Assembly (NCBI GenBank): GCA_013698135.1
Contig: JACCVM010000038.1
Span: forward strand, 1 to 11,174
Origin: Euzebyaceae bacterium
GTDB taxonomy: Bacteria; Actinomycetota; Nitriliruptoria; Euzebyales; Egibacteraceae
DNA length: 11,174 nucleotides
Direction: 5' to 3'
Part shown: one piece after another, positions 1 to 7,110 of the stretch
Layout: each line of letters opens with the position of its first letter
Position numbering within the stretch: position 1 is the stretch's first letter
Translations under genes and position numbers: made by a program
The notes under the pieces: generated by a model
Told to the model about the DNA's origin: nothing
Databases searched by the model: none
Seen by the model: only the letters and a program-made list of their open reading frames with translations

Positions 1-691
1 CCTCGAACGACTCGGTGATGAAGTTGGCCAGACCCTCGCCGTACGGGTCCTGCAGCGCCAGGATGCCGATGGTGCCGATGCCTTCCTCGGCGATCACCTC
101 GGCCAGCACCTGGCCCTGGAGCACGTCGGAGGGCGCGGTGCGGAAGTAGAGGCCGTTGTCGTCGTAGTCGGTGAAGTCCGGCGCGGTGTTGGCCGGTGAG
201 AACTGCACGACCCCGGCGCCGGTGATCTTGTCGATGACGGTCAGCGACACACCCGAGGATGCCGCGCCGATGATCGCGTCGACGTCCTGGCTCAGCAGGC
301 GGTCGACGGTCTGGTTGGCGATGTCGGTGGTCGTGTCGCCGGAGTCACCGTCGATGACCTCGACGTCCTCGCCGAGCACCCCGCCGGCGTCGTTGATGTC
401 CTGCGCGGCCAGGTCGACACCCGCAAACTCGGGTGGGCCGAGGAAGGCCAGGCTGCCGGTCTCGGGCAGGAGCGTGCCGAGCGTCAGGGTGCCGTCGCCC
501 TCGCCGCCACCTCCGCTACCGCCTGCCTCCTCGGTTTCTGAAGCCATCTCCGTCTCCGAAGCGGCCTCGCTTTCGGCTGGCGCACTGGCGGCCTCGCTGG
601 CGGTGCCACCGCCACCGCCACCGCAGCCGGCGGCCAACAGCGCCAAGATCCCTGCCAGCAGGAGGTAACGCTGGCGTTGCATTCCGAGCAT
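1..691 (-). CDS. Branched-chain amino-acid-type ABC transporter substrate-binding lipoprotein (partial, C-terminus off the left edge)
   Basis: About 230 codons of a secreted lipoprotein are visible. The N-terminus is a lipoprotein signal peptide: basic start (MLGMQRQR), hydrophobic core, then lipobox LAAGC with the lipidated cysteine at residue 23. A Gly/Ser/Glu-rich linker follows (about 24-67), tethering the domain to the outer face of the membrane. From TLTLGTLLPETG (about 68) the sequence matches the Peripla_BP_6 fold of LivJ/LivK-type receptors: the early 'LPETG' turn, GVDLAAQDINDAGGVLG, a DSGD segment, VDAIIGAASSGVS and QDPYGEG. Known for the family: the receptor hands a branched-chain amino acid or related small ligand (amides and urea are also family ligands) to a LivHMGF-like permease, which would lie beyond the left edge. 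The ligand cannot be read from the sequence. The ATG at 691 was chosen because GAGGAGA lies 6 nt upstream; M4 is a weaker alternative. Confidence 0.92.
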   Translation of the reverse strand, partial: MLGMQRQRYLLLAGILALLAAGCGGGGGGTASEAASAPAESEAASETEMASETEEAGGSGGGGEGDGTLTLGTLLPETGSLAFLGPPEFAGVDLAAQDINDAGGVLGEDVEVIDGDSGDTTTDIANQTVDRLLSQDVDAIIGAASSGVSLTVIDKITGAGVVQFSPANTAPDFTDYDDNGLYFRTAPSDVLQGQVLAEVIAEEGIGTIGILALQDPYGEGLANFITESFE

Positions 692-697
692 CTTGCA

Positions 698-704
698 TCT
701 CCTC
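698..704 (-). promoter_or_regulatory. Shine-Dalgarno site of the substrate-binding lipoprotein
   Basis: On the minus strand this reads GAGGAGA, 6 nt before the ATG at 691. It decides the start: another ATG at 698 overlaps this box and is out of frame. Confidence 0.75.
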
Positions 705-771
705 GGTAGAACCGTGCGGAACCGGCGCCAAGAAAGCGGGTCCCACAGCCCTCGGCAGGTCCGTGGGCCAT

Positions 772-795
772 CGTGGTGAATGCTAGACCACCACG
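772..795. repeat. 7-bp inverted repeat in the divergent lipoprotein/polA intergenic region (possible operator)
   Basis: CGTGGTG (772-778) is repeated inverted as CACCACG (789-795) with a 10-nt spacer. On the minus strand the spacer contains TAGCAT (785-780), which fits the actinobacterial TANNNT -10 pattern, so a protein bound here could control the transporter gene. No convincing -35 box at proper spacing was found. The repeat is seen; the operator role is inferred. Confidence 0.35.
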
Positions 796-844
796 CTCCT
801 CGCCGTGTGCCAACCCTGCAATACGCTGAGGTCGTCACCACATG

Positions 845-850
845 AAGGGA
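845..850 (+). promoter_or_regulatory. Ribosome-binding site of polA
   Basis: AAGGGA lies 10 nt before the GTG at 861 and supports that start. The nearby ATG at 842 opens a different frame. A TACGCT hexamer at 822-827 could be the -10 box, but no good -35 box precedes it. Confidence 0.5.
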
Positions 851-860
851 ACGAAAGCCT

Positions 861-3536
861 GTGGGCGATCGCCCCGTGCTCGCGCTGTTGGACGGTTACA
901 GCCTGGCCTACCGGGCGTTCTTCGCCCTGCCGTCCGACCTGCGCACCACCACGGGTCAGGTCACCAACGCGGTCTACGGGTTCTCCAGCATGCTGATCAA
1001 ATTGCTGGCTGAGCACCGCCCCGACGGGGTGGCCGTGGCCTTCGATCGCGGCCGACCGGCGGAGCGGCTGGCGATCCTGCCGGAGTACAAGGCGAACCGC
1101 AGTGACAGCCCTGACGAGTTCCGCTCGCAGATCCCCTTGATCTACGAGGTGCTCGAGGCGTTGGCCATCCCGCGGGTGGGGGTGGACGGCTGCGAGGCCG
1201 ACGACGTGATCGCGACCTACGCTGCGCTGGCCGTCCAGGCGGGCATGGACACGTTGGTCGTGACCGGCGACCGTGACGCCTTCCAGCTGATCGACGACCA
1301 CACCACCGTGCTGTACACGCGCCGGGGGATCAGCGACACCGTGCTCATGGATGCGGCGGCGATCACCGAGCGCTACGGGGTCGGCCCGGATCGCTACGGC
1401 ATGCTGGCCGCGCTGCGGGGCGACCCCAGCGACAACATCCCGGGCGTGCCCGGCGTCGGTGAGAAGACGGCGGCCAAGCTGCTCGAGCAGTTCGGCGACC
1501 TCGACGGCATCTTCGCCAACCTCGACAAGGTGTCGGGCAAGAAGCTGCCCGTCATCCTGGCCGAGCACGAGACCAGCGTGCGCAACGGCTACGCGGTCGC
1601 TGCGCTGCACCGCGCCCTGCCCGTGCCGGTGCCGGTCGAGGCCCTGCGCATGGGCGACGTCGACCCCGAGGCAGTCCGCCGCCTGTTCGCCACGCTGGAG
1701 TTCCGGGCGTTGTGGGATCGGCTCTCCGAGCAGGTGCTGGCCGTGCAGGCCGAGCAAGAGGCCGGCAGCTTCAGCGCCGAACCCCGGCGACTGGAGCCAG
1801 GCGGCTTGCGCTCGTGGACGCGCGCCCTTCCCGAGGGCTGCGCGGTGGCGGTCCTGCCAACGGTCGAATCGCGCCCGCCGACGGTGCACTTCGCCGCGGT
1901 CTCGCTGGCCGCGGTGGGTGCCGACCCGGTGACCGCGGCGCTGGACGATCTGTCCGCCGAAGACCTGGACGGATTGGACGATCTGCTGGCCGACGAAGGC
2001 CGCCCGTTGTTGGTCCACGACGGCAAGGAGTTGCTGCACGCCGCGGTCTCCCGCGGCTGGCAGGTGACCGGCATCCGCACCGACACCGCGCTGGCCGCGT
2101 ATCTCGTGCAGCCTGCGCAGCGCACCTACGACCTGGAGTCGTTGGCGCTGCAATACCTCAACAAGCACCTTCGCAGCACCACGGACACGGCGGGAGACGG
2201 GCAGCTGGCGATGGCCGTCGATGACGGCTGGCAGGACCGTTGCCTGCGCGCGGAGGCGCTGCTGGGGGTGGCCGACGTGCTCGACGCCGAGCTCGCCGAG
2301 CGCGACCAGGGTCCGCTGTTGACCGAGTTGGAACTGCCGCTGGTGCCGGTGCTGCGCAGCATGGAGCAAACCGGCATCGCCGTGGACCTGCCGCTGCTCG
2401 AGGAGATGGGCGACGCACTCGCCGACCGGCTGCGCGACCTGCGCTCGCAGATCTACGGCTACGCCGGCGAGGAATTCAGCCTCGACTCGCCCAAGCAGCT
2501 GCAGGTCGTGCTGTTCGACAACCTCGGCCTGCGCAAGACCAAGCGCATCAAGACCGGCTACACGACCGACGCCGCGGCGCTGACCGCCCTGGTGGACGAG
2601 CACCCGGTCATCGAGCCACTGCTGGAGTACCGCGAGATCTCCAAGCTCAAGGGCACCTACGTTGACGCGTTGCCGCCGCTGGTGCACCCGTCCACCGGCC
2701 GCATCCACGCCGAGTTCAATCAGACGGTGGCGGTCACGGGGCGGCTGTCCTCGCAGCACCCGAACATCCAGAACATCCCCATCCGTTCCCCACAGGGCCG
2801 CGAGATCCGCCGCGCCTTCGTGCCGGGGGAGGGCTACGAAACGCTGCTGCTGGCCGACTACGGCCAGATCGAGCTGCGGGTGATGGCGCACCTGTCGGGT
2901 GACGCCGGGCTGCTGGCGGCATTTCGTTCGGATGAGGATATCCACGCCACCACGGCGGCGATGGTCTGGAACCTGCCGACCACGGCGGTGGACAACACCC
3001 TGCGCAGCCGCATCAAGGGCATGACCTACGGCCTCGCCTACGGGCTGTCCGCCTTCGGGCTTGCCCAGCAGCTGGGCATTCCGCCCGACGAGGCGCGCGA
3101 GCTGATGGACGCCTACTTCGCCCGTTTCCCCGGGGTGCGCGACTACCTCGCGGGGGTGGTGGAGCAGGCGCGCAAGGACGGGTACACCTCGACCCTGCGC
3201 GGCCGCCGGCGCTACCTGCCCGACCTGGTCAGCGACAACCGGCAGCGCCGTGACATGGCCGAGCGCATGGCCCTCAACGCGCCCATCCAGGGCACGGCCG
3301 CCGACATCATCAAGCAGGCGATGGTGGCCGCGCATGCCGAGATGCAGCGTCGCGGCATGGTGTCCCAGCTGCTGCTGCAGGTCCACGACGAGCTGGTGTG
3401 CGAGACGGTCCCCGGCGAGGCCGACGAGCTGCGAGGCCTGCTCGTCGAGCAGATGGCGGGGGTGGTGCAACTGGCCGTGCCACTAGAGGTGGACACCGCT
3501 TCGGGCGCGTCCTGGGCGGCCGCCGAGAAGCACTGA
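861..3536 (+). CDS. polA: DNA polymerase I
   Basis: 891-residue DNA polymerase I, full length, filling gaps and removing primers in replication and repair. Residues 1-290 are the 5'-3' flap nuclease: LLDGYSLAYRAF, EYKANR, CEADDVIAT, VTGDRDAFQL, GDPSDNIPGVPGVGEKTA (helix-hairpin-helix). About 310-490 is the 3'-5' exonuclease fold without its catalytic acids: no D-x-E pair in motif I, and the E. coli NxKYD motif is HDGKE (386-390), so proofreading should be absent, as in Thermus and mycobacterial Pol I. About 490-891 is the polymerase: TGRLSSQHPNIQNIPIR (626-642), motif A DYGQIELR from D666, O-helix with R715, K719, Y723 and Y727, motif C VHDELV (H842, D843). Y723 stands where E. coli has F762. 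GTG start supported by AAGGGA upstream. It converges on the sigma-like gene with 17 nt between stop codons and no visible terminator. Confidence 0.98.
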   Translation: MGDRPVLALLDGYSLAYRAFFALPSDLRTTTGQVTNAVYGFSSMLIKLLAEHRPDGVAVAFDRGRPAERLAILPEYKANRSDSPDEFRSQIPLIYEVLEALAIPRVGVDGCEADDVIATYAALAVQAGMDTLVVTGDRDAFQLIDDHTTVLYTRRGISDTVLMDAAAITERYGVGPDRYGMLAALRGDPSDNIPGVPGVGEKTAAKLLEQFGDLDGIFANLDKVSGKKLPVILAEHETSVRNGYAVAALHRALPVPVPVEALRMGDVDPEAVRRLFATLEFRALWDRLSEQVLAVQAEQEAGSFSAEPRRLEPGGLRSWTRALPEGCAVAVLPTVESRPPTVHFAAVSLAAVGADPVTAALDDLSAEDLDGLDDLLADEGRPLLVHDGKELLHAAVSRGWQVTGIRTDTALAAYLVQPAQRTYDLESLALQYLNKHLRSTTDTAGDGQLAMAVDDGWQDRCLRAEALLGVADVLDAELAERDQGPLLTELELPLVPVLRSMEQTGIAVDLPLLEEMGDALADRLRDLRSQIYGYAGEEFSLDSPKQLQVVLFDNLGLRKTKRIKTGYTTDAAALTALVDEHPVIEPLLEYREISKLKGTYVDALPPLVHPSTGRIHAEFNQTVAVTGRLSSQHPNIQNIPIRSPQGREIRRAFVPGEGYETLLLADYGQIELRVMAHLSGDAGLLAAFRSDEDIHATTAAMVWNLPTTAVDNTLRSRIKGMTYGLAYGLSAFGLAQQLGIPPDEARELMDAYFARFPGVRDYLAGVVEQARKDGYTSTLRGRRRYLPDLVSDNRQRRDMAERMALNAPIQGTAADIIKQAMVAAHAEMQRRGMVSQLLLQVHDELVCETVPGEADELRGLLVEQMAGVVQLAVPLEVDTASGASWAAAEKH

Positions 3537-3553
3537 CAGGCGTTCGGGGGGCG

Positions 3554-4462
3554 CTAGCGAGGCCACCACATGGGCAGGCGGCGCCAGGGGCGCAGCCCTC
3601 GGGTGACGCGCCAGCGGCGGAAGGCGGCCTCCAACGCCGGGTCGGCGGCGACCGAACCATCCGGGGTGCTCCGCAGCGCCAGCATGGCGGCGACGCCGCG
3701 CAGCTGTTGCAGCTGGCAGCCGCACGCACCGCAGTGGCTCAGGTGGGCTTCGTAGGTACGTCGCTGGTCGGCTGACAGCCGACCCTCCAGGTAGGCGGTG
3801 GCGGTGACCGCCGCCCAGCCACAGCGTGCCTCCCCGCAACCGTCCAACCCGAGGTGTTCCGCCACGGCGGCGGCCAGACGGGTGCGACCGGCGTGCAACA
3901 CACCCAGCTCCTCCGCGCCGGTCAAGCCCAGGACATCGCAGACTTCGCCGGAGTCCCAGCCCTCCACGTCGCGGAACCGCACTGCCTCTCTCCAGGCCAG
4001 CGGCAGCGCAGCCAAGGCGTCATCCACCACGCCCCACGACTCTGGCGACCAGGCCGGCGACCATGGCAGGTCCTGCCAGTCGCCGGAGGGTTGCGGCTGG
4101 CGATGAGCCGCCCGGGGCGGTCGCCGCGGGACGGCGACGGCCACGTCAGCGCGTTGAGCGTCGGCCTGCGTCCCGCGGCAATGGTGCAGCAGGATGCCGA
4201 ACAACCACGCCCGGAACGAGGTGTGCCAGGCAAACATGTCCAAGCCACCCAACGCCGTGACCCACGCCTGGCGCACCAGCCGCCGGGCCTCGTCCTCGTC
4301 GGGGCGGTACCAGCGAGCAACACGGAGCATGCCGGGACCATGTTGGTCGACCAGCCGGCGGAAGGCCCTGCCGCTGCCCAGTCGCACGCTCTCGTACAGG
4401 GCGAGCTCGTACAGCGCGCGCTGGTCGTCGGTCTGCGCCTCCTGCACGCCACTGCGACGCAC
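3554..4462 (-). CDS. ECF-family sigma factor with fused C-terminal zinc-binding anti-sigma (ZAS/zf-HC2) domain
   Basis: 302 residues. About 32-97 match sigma region 2 (AFRRLVDQHGPGMLRVAR, then TSFRAWLFGILLHHCRG); a Pro/Arg-rich linker spans 98-143; about 144-204 match region 4 (DDALAALPLAWREAVRFRDVEG, EVCDVLGLTG). After a short joint, 214-255 form a ZAS-like domain: C214, H240, C244, C247, with YLEGRLSADQRRTYEAHL between. The spacing C-x25-H-x3-C-x2-C is that of the Streptomyces redox-sensing anti-sigma factor RsrA. No transmembrane helix follows; the tail is Trp/Arg-rich. Family knowledge: ZAS domains bind and block ECF sigma factors, usually from a separate gene. Inference: this is a self-inhibited, zinc- or redox-sensing sigma factor. 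Oddities: the usual acidic/Gln motif of region 2 is degraded (EARRLVRQAW) and the recognition helix has fewer basic residues (EELGVLHAGR), so it may be weak or inactive. GTG start chosen for GGAGAAA 9 nt upstream. Target promoters are unknown. Confidence 0.85.
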   Translation of the reverse strand: MRRSGVQEAQTDDQRALYELALYESVRLGSGRAFRRLVDQHGPGMLRVARWYRPDEDEARRLVRQAWVTALGGLDMFAWHTSFRAWLFGILLHHCRGTQADAQRADVAVAVPRRPPRAAHRQPQPSGDWQDLPWSPAWSPESWGVVDDALAALPLAWREAVRFRDVEGWDSGEVCDVLGLTGAEELGVLHAGRTRLAAAVAEHLGLDGCGEARCGWAAVTATAYLEGRLSADQRRTYEAHLSHCGACGCQLQQLRGVAAMLALRSTPDGSVAADPALEAAFRRWRVTRGLRPWRRLPMWWPR

Positions 4463-4471
4463 TGCGATGAC

Positions 4472-4478
4472 TTTCTCC
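4472..4478 (-). promoter_or_regulatory. Shine-Dalgarno site of the sigma/ZAS gene
   Basis: GGAGAAA on the minus strand, 9 nt before the GTG at 4462; it fixes that start. Confidence 0.6.
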
Positions 4479-4514
4479 GGCCCGTGGTCCTTGCATGCAG
4501 GCTAACGGCCTCGC

Positions 4515-4518
4515 AGGA
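4515..4518 (+). promoter_or_regulatory. Ribosome-binding site of the MFS exporter
   Basis: AGGA lies 7 nt before the GTG at 4526 and supports this start over any upstream codon in the same open frame, which runs antisense through the sigma gene. Confidence 0.5.
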
Positions 4519-4525
4519 TGTCAGC

Positions 4526-5854
4526 GTGACCGATCCCACCCCCGACGCGGCGGGCGCGGCGACCGTTGCGGCCGCCCCATCCGCACCGCCTGGGCGCTTC
4601 TCGGGCCTCGGCGCCGGCTACTGGAAGCTGTGGACGGCCAGCGTCGTGTCCAACCTCGGCGACGGGATCAGCGCCGTGGCCTACCCGTGGCTGGCGACGG
4701 TGCTCACGCGTGATCCGCTGCTCATCGCCGGGGTCGGCGTGGCGACGCGCCTGCCGTGGCTGCTGTTCAGCCTGCCGGCGGGTGTCTACGTCGACCGCAG
4801 CGACCGCCGCCGCCTCATGATGGCCTGCAACGCCTCGCGCTTCGCCGTGACCGCGGTCGTCTCGCTGGCGGTGCTGTTCGACGTCATGAACCTGCCGTTG
4901 CTGTACGGGACCGCGATCCTGCTCGGCGTCGCCGAAGTGCTGTACGACAACGCCTCGCAGACGATCCTGCCGTCGGTCGTCCCGGCTGAGCGCCTGGAAC
5001 GCGCGAACGGCAACCTGTGGGGCGCCGAGATGGTGATGAACCAGTTCGTGGGCCCGCCGCTGGGTGGTTTCCTCATCGCGGTCGGGCTGGCGCTGCCGTT
5101 CGGGATCGACGCGCTCACGTTCGCGGTGTCAGCGGCGCTGATCGCCGTGCTCGCCGGCTCGTTCCGGCCACGGGCCGAGGTTGCGGAGGCGACCGCCGCC
5201 CGTTCGCTGCGTGGTGAGATGGCGGAGGGGATGCGCTGGCTGTGGTCCCACCGCCTGCTGCGGACACTGGCCATCACGCTGGGGATCATGAACGGCATGG
5301 GCATGGCGGTGTTCGCCATCGAGGTGCTGTTCGTCCAGGAGATCCTGCGGCTGGACGCCCGAGGATTCGGGTTCCTGTTCATCGCGGGCGCCGTCGGTGG
5401 CGTGCTCGGCAGCCAGCTGGCTCCTGCCGTCACCAAGCGCATCGGCCCCGGGCCATCGCTGTACCTGTGCCTGCTGGCAGGAGGGCTGACGCTGGGTGTC
5501 AACGGGCTGACCTCCAACCCGTGGGTCTTCGGCGCCATGTTCGTCGTCTTCAGCTTCACGGCGGTCGTCTGGAACGTCATCACGGTCTCGCTGCGCCAGA
5601 CCGTCATCCCCGATCGCCTGCTTGGCCGCGTCAACAGCGTGTACCGCTTCTTCGGCTGGGGGTCGATGCCGATCGGCTCGTTCCTCGGCGGGCTGCTGGT
5701 CACCGTCGGAACGGCGCTGGCCGGCCGCGAGTTCGGGCTGCGGCTGCCGTTCTTCGTCGCGGCGGCCGTCCACTTCGTAACGCTGGCCGCCGTCGGTGCG
5801 CGCCTGTCGACCGACAAGATCGAGGCCGCCAAGGCCGCAGCGGCCCACCCCTGA
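4526..5854 (+). CDS. MFS transporter, MFS_3/DHA3 drug-exporter type
   Basis: 442-residue inner-membrane exporter, the normal length for a 12-helix major facilitator. A 25-residue Ala/Pro-rich cytoplasmic leader precedes helix 1 (YWKLWTASVVSNLGDGIS, about 32-49). The loop 2-3 signature is GVYVDRSDRRRLM (86-98). The helix 4-5 region has the acidic and amide residues typical of this subfamily (GVAEVLYDNASQTILPSVVP), and RQTVIPDRLLGRVNSVYRF (357-375) is the hallmark RQ..P..L.GRV motif of MFS_3 proteins such as the macrolide exporter MefA and the enterobactin exporter EntS. Known for the family: proton-coupled efflux of antibiotics or siderophores; the substrate here cannot be told. The gene is divergent from the sigma/ZAS fusion across 63 nt, so joint control is plausible but no shared motif was found. 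It is convergent with ycaQ and followed 1 nt later by the long palindrome, which may end its transcript. Confidence 0.9.
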   Translation: MTDPTPDAAGAATVAAAPSAPPGRFSGLGAGYWKLWTASVVSNLGDGISAVAYPWLATVLTRDPLLIAGVGVATRLPWLLFSLPAGVYVDRSDRRRLMMACNASRFAVTAVVSLAVLFDVMNLPLLYGTAILLGVAEVLYDNASQTILPSVVPAERLERANGNLWGAEMVMNQFVGPPLGGFLIAVGLALPFGIDALTFAVSAALIAVLAGSFRPRAEVAEATAARSLRGEMAEGMRWLWSHRLLRTLAITLGIMNGMGMAVFAIEVLFVQEILRLDARGFGFLFIAGAVGGVLGSQLAPAVTKRIGPGPSLYLCLLAGGLTLGVNGLTSNPWVFGAMFVVFSFTAVVWNVITVSLRQTVIPDRLLGRVNSVYRFFGWGSMPIGSFLGGLLVTVGTALAGREFGLRLPFFVAAAVHFVTLAAVGARLSTDKIEAAKAAAAHP

Positions 5855-5855
5855 C

Positions 5856-5910
5856 CCCGGGGTGCTGTGATTTTGCTACCGCTGCGGTGCAGAAGTCACA
5901 GCACCCCGGG
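5856..5910. repeat. Nested palindrome between convergent genes (candidate REP-like element or bidirectional terminator)
   Basis: Perfect 15-bp arms CCCGGGGTGCTGTGA (5856-5870) and TCACAGCACCCCGGG (5896-5910). The 25-nt centre folds further: TTTTGC (5871-5876) can pair with GCAGAAG (5889-5895) using two G-U pairs and one bulge, then ACCG (5878-5881) pairs with CGGT (5885-5888) around a CTG loop. The whole 55 nt is thus one long hairpin in either strand's RNA. Neither side has a T-tract, so it is not a textbook intrinsic terminator, although its place between two converging genes suits one. The ycaQ stop codon (5898-5896) is inside the right arm and the MFS stop ends 1 nt before the left arm. 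Confidence 0.8.
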
Positions 5911-7110
5911 TGAGGCCGCGGCGCGCAGCGCCGGAGCGAGATCCCCACGGTCGCCGACCTGCACGCTGCCCAGGCCAAGCCATCCCGCCATGATCGCCAG
6001 CTCGGCGGCCAGCTCGCCGGCGACGGTGCATTCGTCGCTTCCCGGTTCGGTGTAGGCGCCAAGGACCAGCAGACGGCCGGCGGCGCGGTCGGCCTTGAGG
6101 TCGACGCGTGCGACCAACCGGTCGCCGAGCAGGAACGGCAGCACGTAGTAGCCGTGCCGTCGTTGCTCGGCCGGCACGTAGATCTCGATGCGGTAGTGGA
6201 ACCCGAACAGCCGCTCGGTGCGGGCCCGTTCCCACACCAGCGGGTCAAATGGCGACAGCAGGGCGCGCGCCCGAACCCACCGAGGAAGCACGGCAGCGGG
6301 GTGCAGGTAGGCGGTTTCGGGCCACCCCTGCACGTGCACATTGTGCAGGCGCCCATCGGCGACTAGCTCGGCCAGGCGGGGGCGTGCCCGCGAGACGTTG
6401 ATGCGGAAATAGTCGGCGAGGTCGCGGGCGGTGCCCAGACCGTGCGCCTTGGCCGACAGCAGCAACAGCTCGCGGTGCGCCGCCTCCTCTTCCAGCGTCG
6501 GGGCGGCCAGCACCTCAGCGGGAAGGACCCGCTCGGGCAGGTCGTAGCGCCGCTCGAAGTTGACGCGCTTGGCGACGGCGACCTGGCCGCTCCAAAACAG
6601 CCATTCCAGCGCGTGCTTGGCGTCGCTGCGATCCCACCAGGTACCCCGCCGAGGTCGGTCCGGCGCCTCCAGATCACTCGCGCGCAACGGCCCCCGCTCG
6701 GCCACCGCCTGCAGGATCCGCGCCACATAGTCGGGACGGTGACCGGCGATACGCGCCATCGAGCCCCACGCCTGGCTGGCCGCTCGCGCCATTCGCCATC
6801 GCAGCAAGGGGTGCAGGGCCACCGGCACCAGCGAGGCCTCGTGCGCCCAGTACTCGAACAGCGCCCTGTCGCGGTAGGCGTAGTCGTCCAGCAGCGTTCG
6901 CGGATAGGGCCCCAGGCGCGAGTACAGCGGCATGTAGTGCGCGCGCATGACGATGTTGACCGAGTCGATTTGCAGCAAGCCGGTGCGGTCGAGCACCCGC
7001 CGCAGATGGCGGCGGTCCACCCGGCCGGCTGGTGCGGGGTCGGTGAAGCCCTGCGCGGCCAGCGCGATGCGCCGCGCCGCGGCGGCCGACAGGTCGGCCC
7101 GCGCCGTCAC
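5896..7110 (-). CDS. ycaQ: YcaQ/AlkX-like winged-helix (HTH_42) DNA interstrand-crosslink glycosylase
   Basis: 404 residues from the GTG at 7110, close to E. coli YcaQ in length. It shares with YcaQ, from memory of that protein, the N-terminal ARRIALAAQGF helix, LLQIDSVNIV (45-54), YSRLGPYP (63-70), EYWAHEAS (86-93), the WW..K..LE.LF..G segment (158-175), and LSPFDPLVWER (285-295). Q47-I48-D49 is the Gln-hydrophobic-Asp catalytic motif of the YcaQ/AlkX branch; the AlkZ branch from azinomycin producers has Gln-x-Gln. Known role: unhooking interstrand crosslinks and removing bulky N7-alkyl purines by base excision. It lies divergent from rpsA and convergent with the MFS exporter. Start is uncertain: the GTG at 7110 overlaps the stop of a small ORF (GTGA) and begins just before the conserved domain; a GTG at 7137 would add nine residues. 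Neither has a clear Shine-Dalgarno. The last codons (PGVL-stop) come from the palindrome arm. Confidence 0.88.
   Translation of the reverse strand: MTARADLSAAAARRIALAAQGFTDPAPAGRVDRRHLRRVLDRTGLLQIDSVNIVMRAHYMPLYSRLGPYPRTLLDDYAYRDRALFEYWAHEASLVPVALHPLLRWRMARAASQAWGSMARIAGHRPDYVARILQAVAERGPLRASDLEAPDRPRRGTWWDRSDAKHALEWLFWSGQVAVAKRVNFERRYDLPERVLPAEVLAAPTLEEEAAHRELLLLSAKAHGLGTARDLADYFRINVSRARPRLAELVADGRLHNVHVQGWPETAYLHPAAVLPRWVRARALLSPFDPLVWERARTERLFGFHYRIEIYVPAEQRRHGYYVLPFLLGDRLVARVDLKADRAAGRLLVLGAYTEPGSDECTVAGELAAELAIMAGWLGLGSVQVGDRGDLAPALRAAASPGVL

Noticed and set aside
783..3470. 895-codon open frame antisense to almost all of polA
   Set aside because: It mirrors polA codons in GC-rich DNA: composition is His/Gln/Arg/Val-rich with no domain, while the plus strand encodes an unmistakable DNA polymerase I.
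4492..4499. TGCATGCA as an operator for the sigma/MFS pair
   Set aside because: An 8-bp self-complementary stretch is too short to call alone; mentioned only as part of the intergenic finding.
3854..4525. N-terminal extension of the MFS frame of over 200 codons
   Set aside because: It runs antisense through the sigma/ZAS gene and looks like a shadow; the GTG at 4526 has a Shine-Dalgarno and fits the exporter family's start.
5856..5910. Calling the palindrome a simple intrinsic terminator
   Set aside because: No T-tract follows on either strand; kept as a repeat with terminator as only one possible role.
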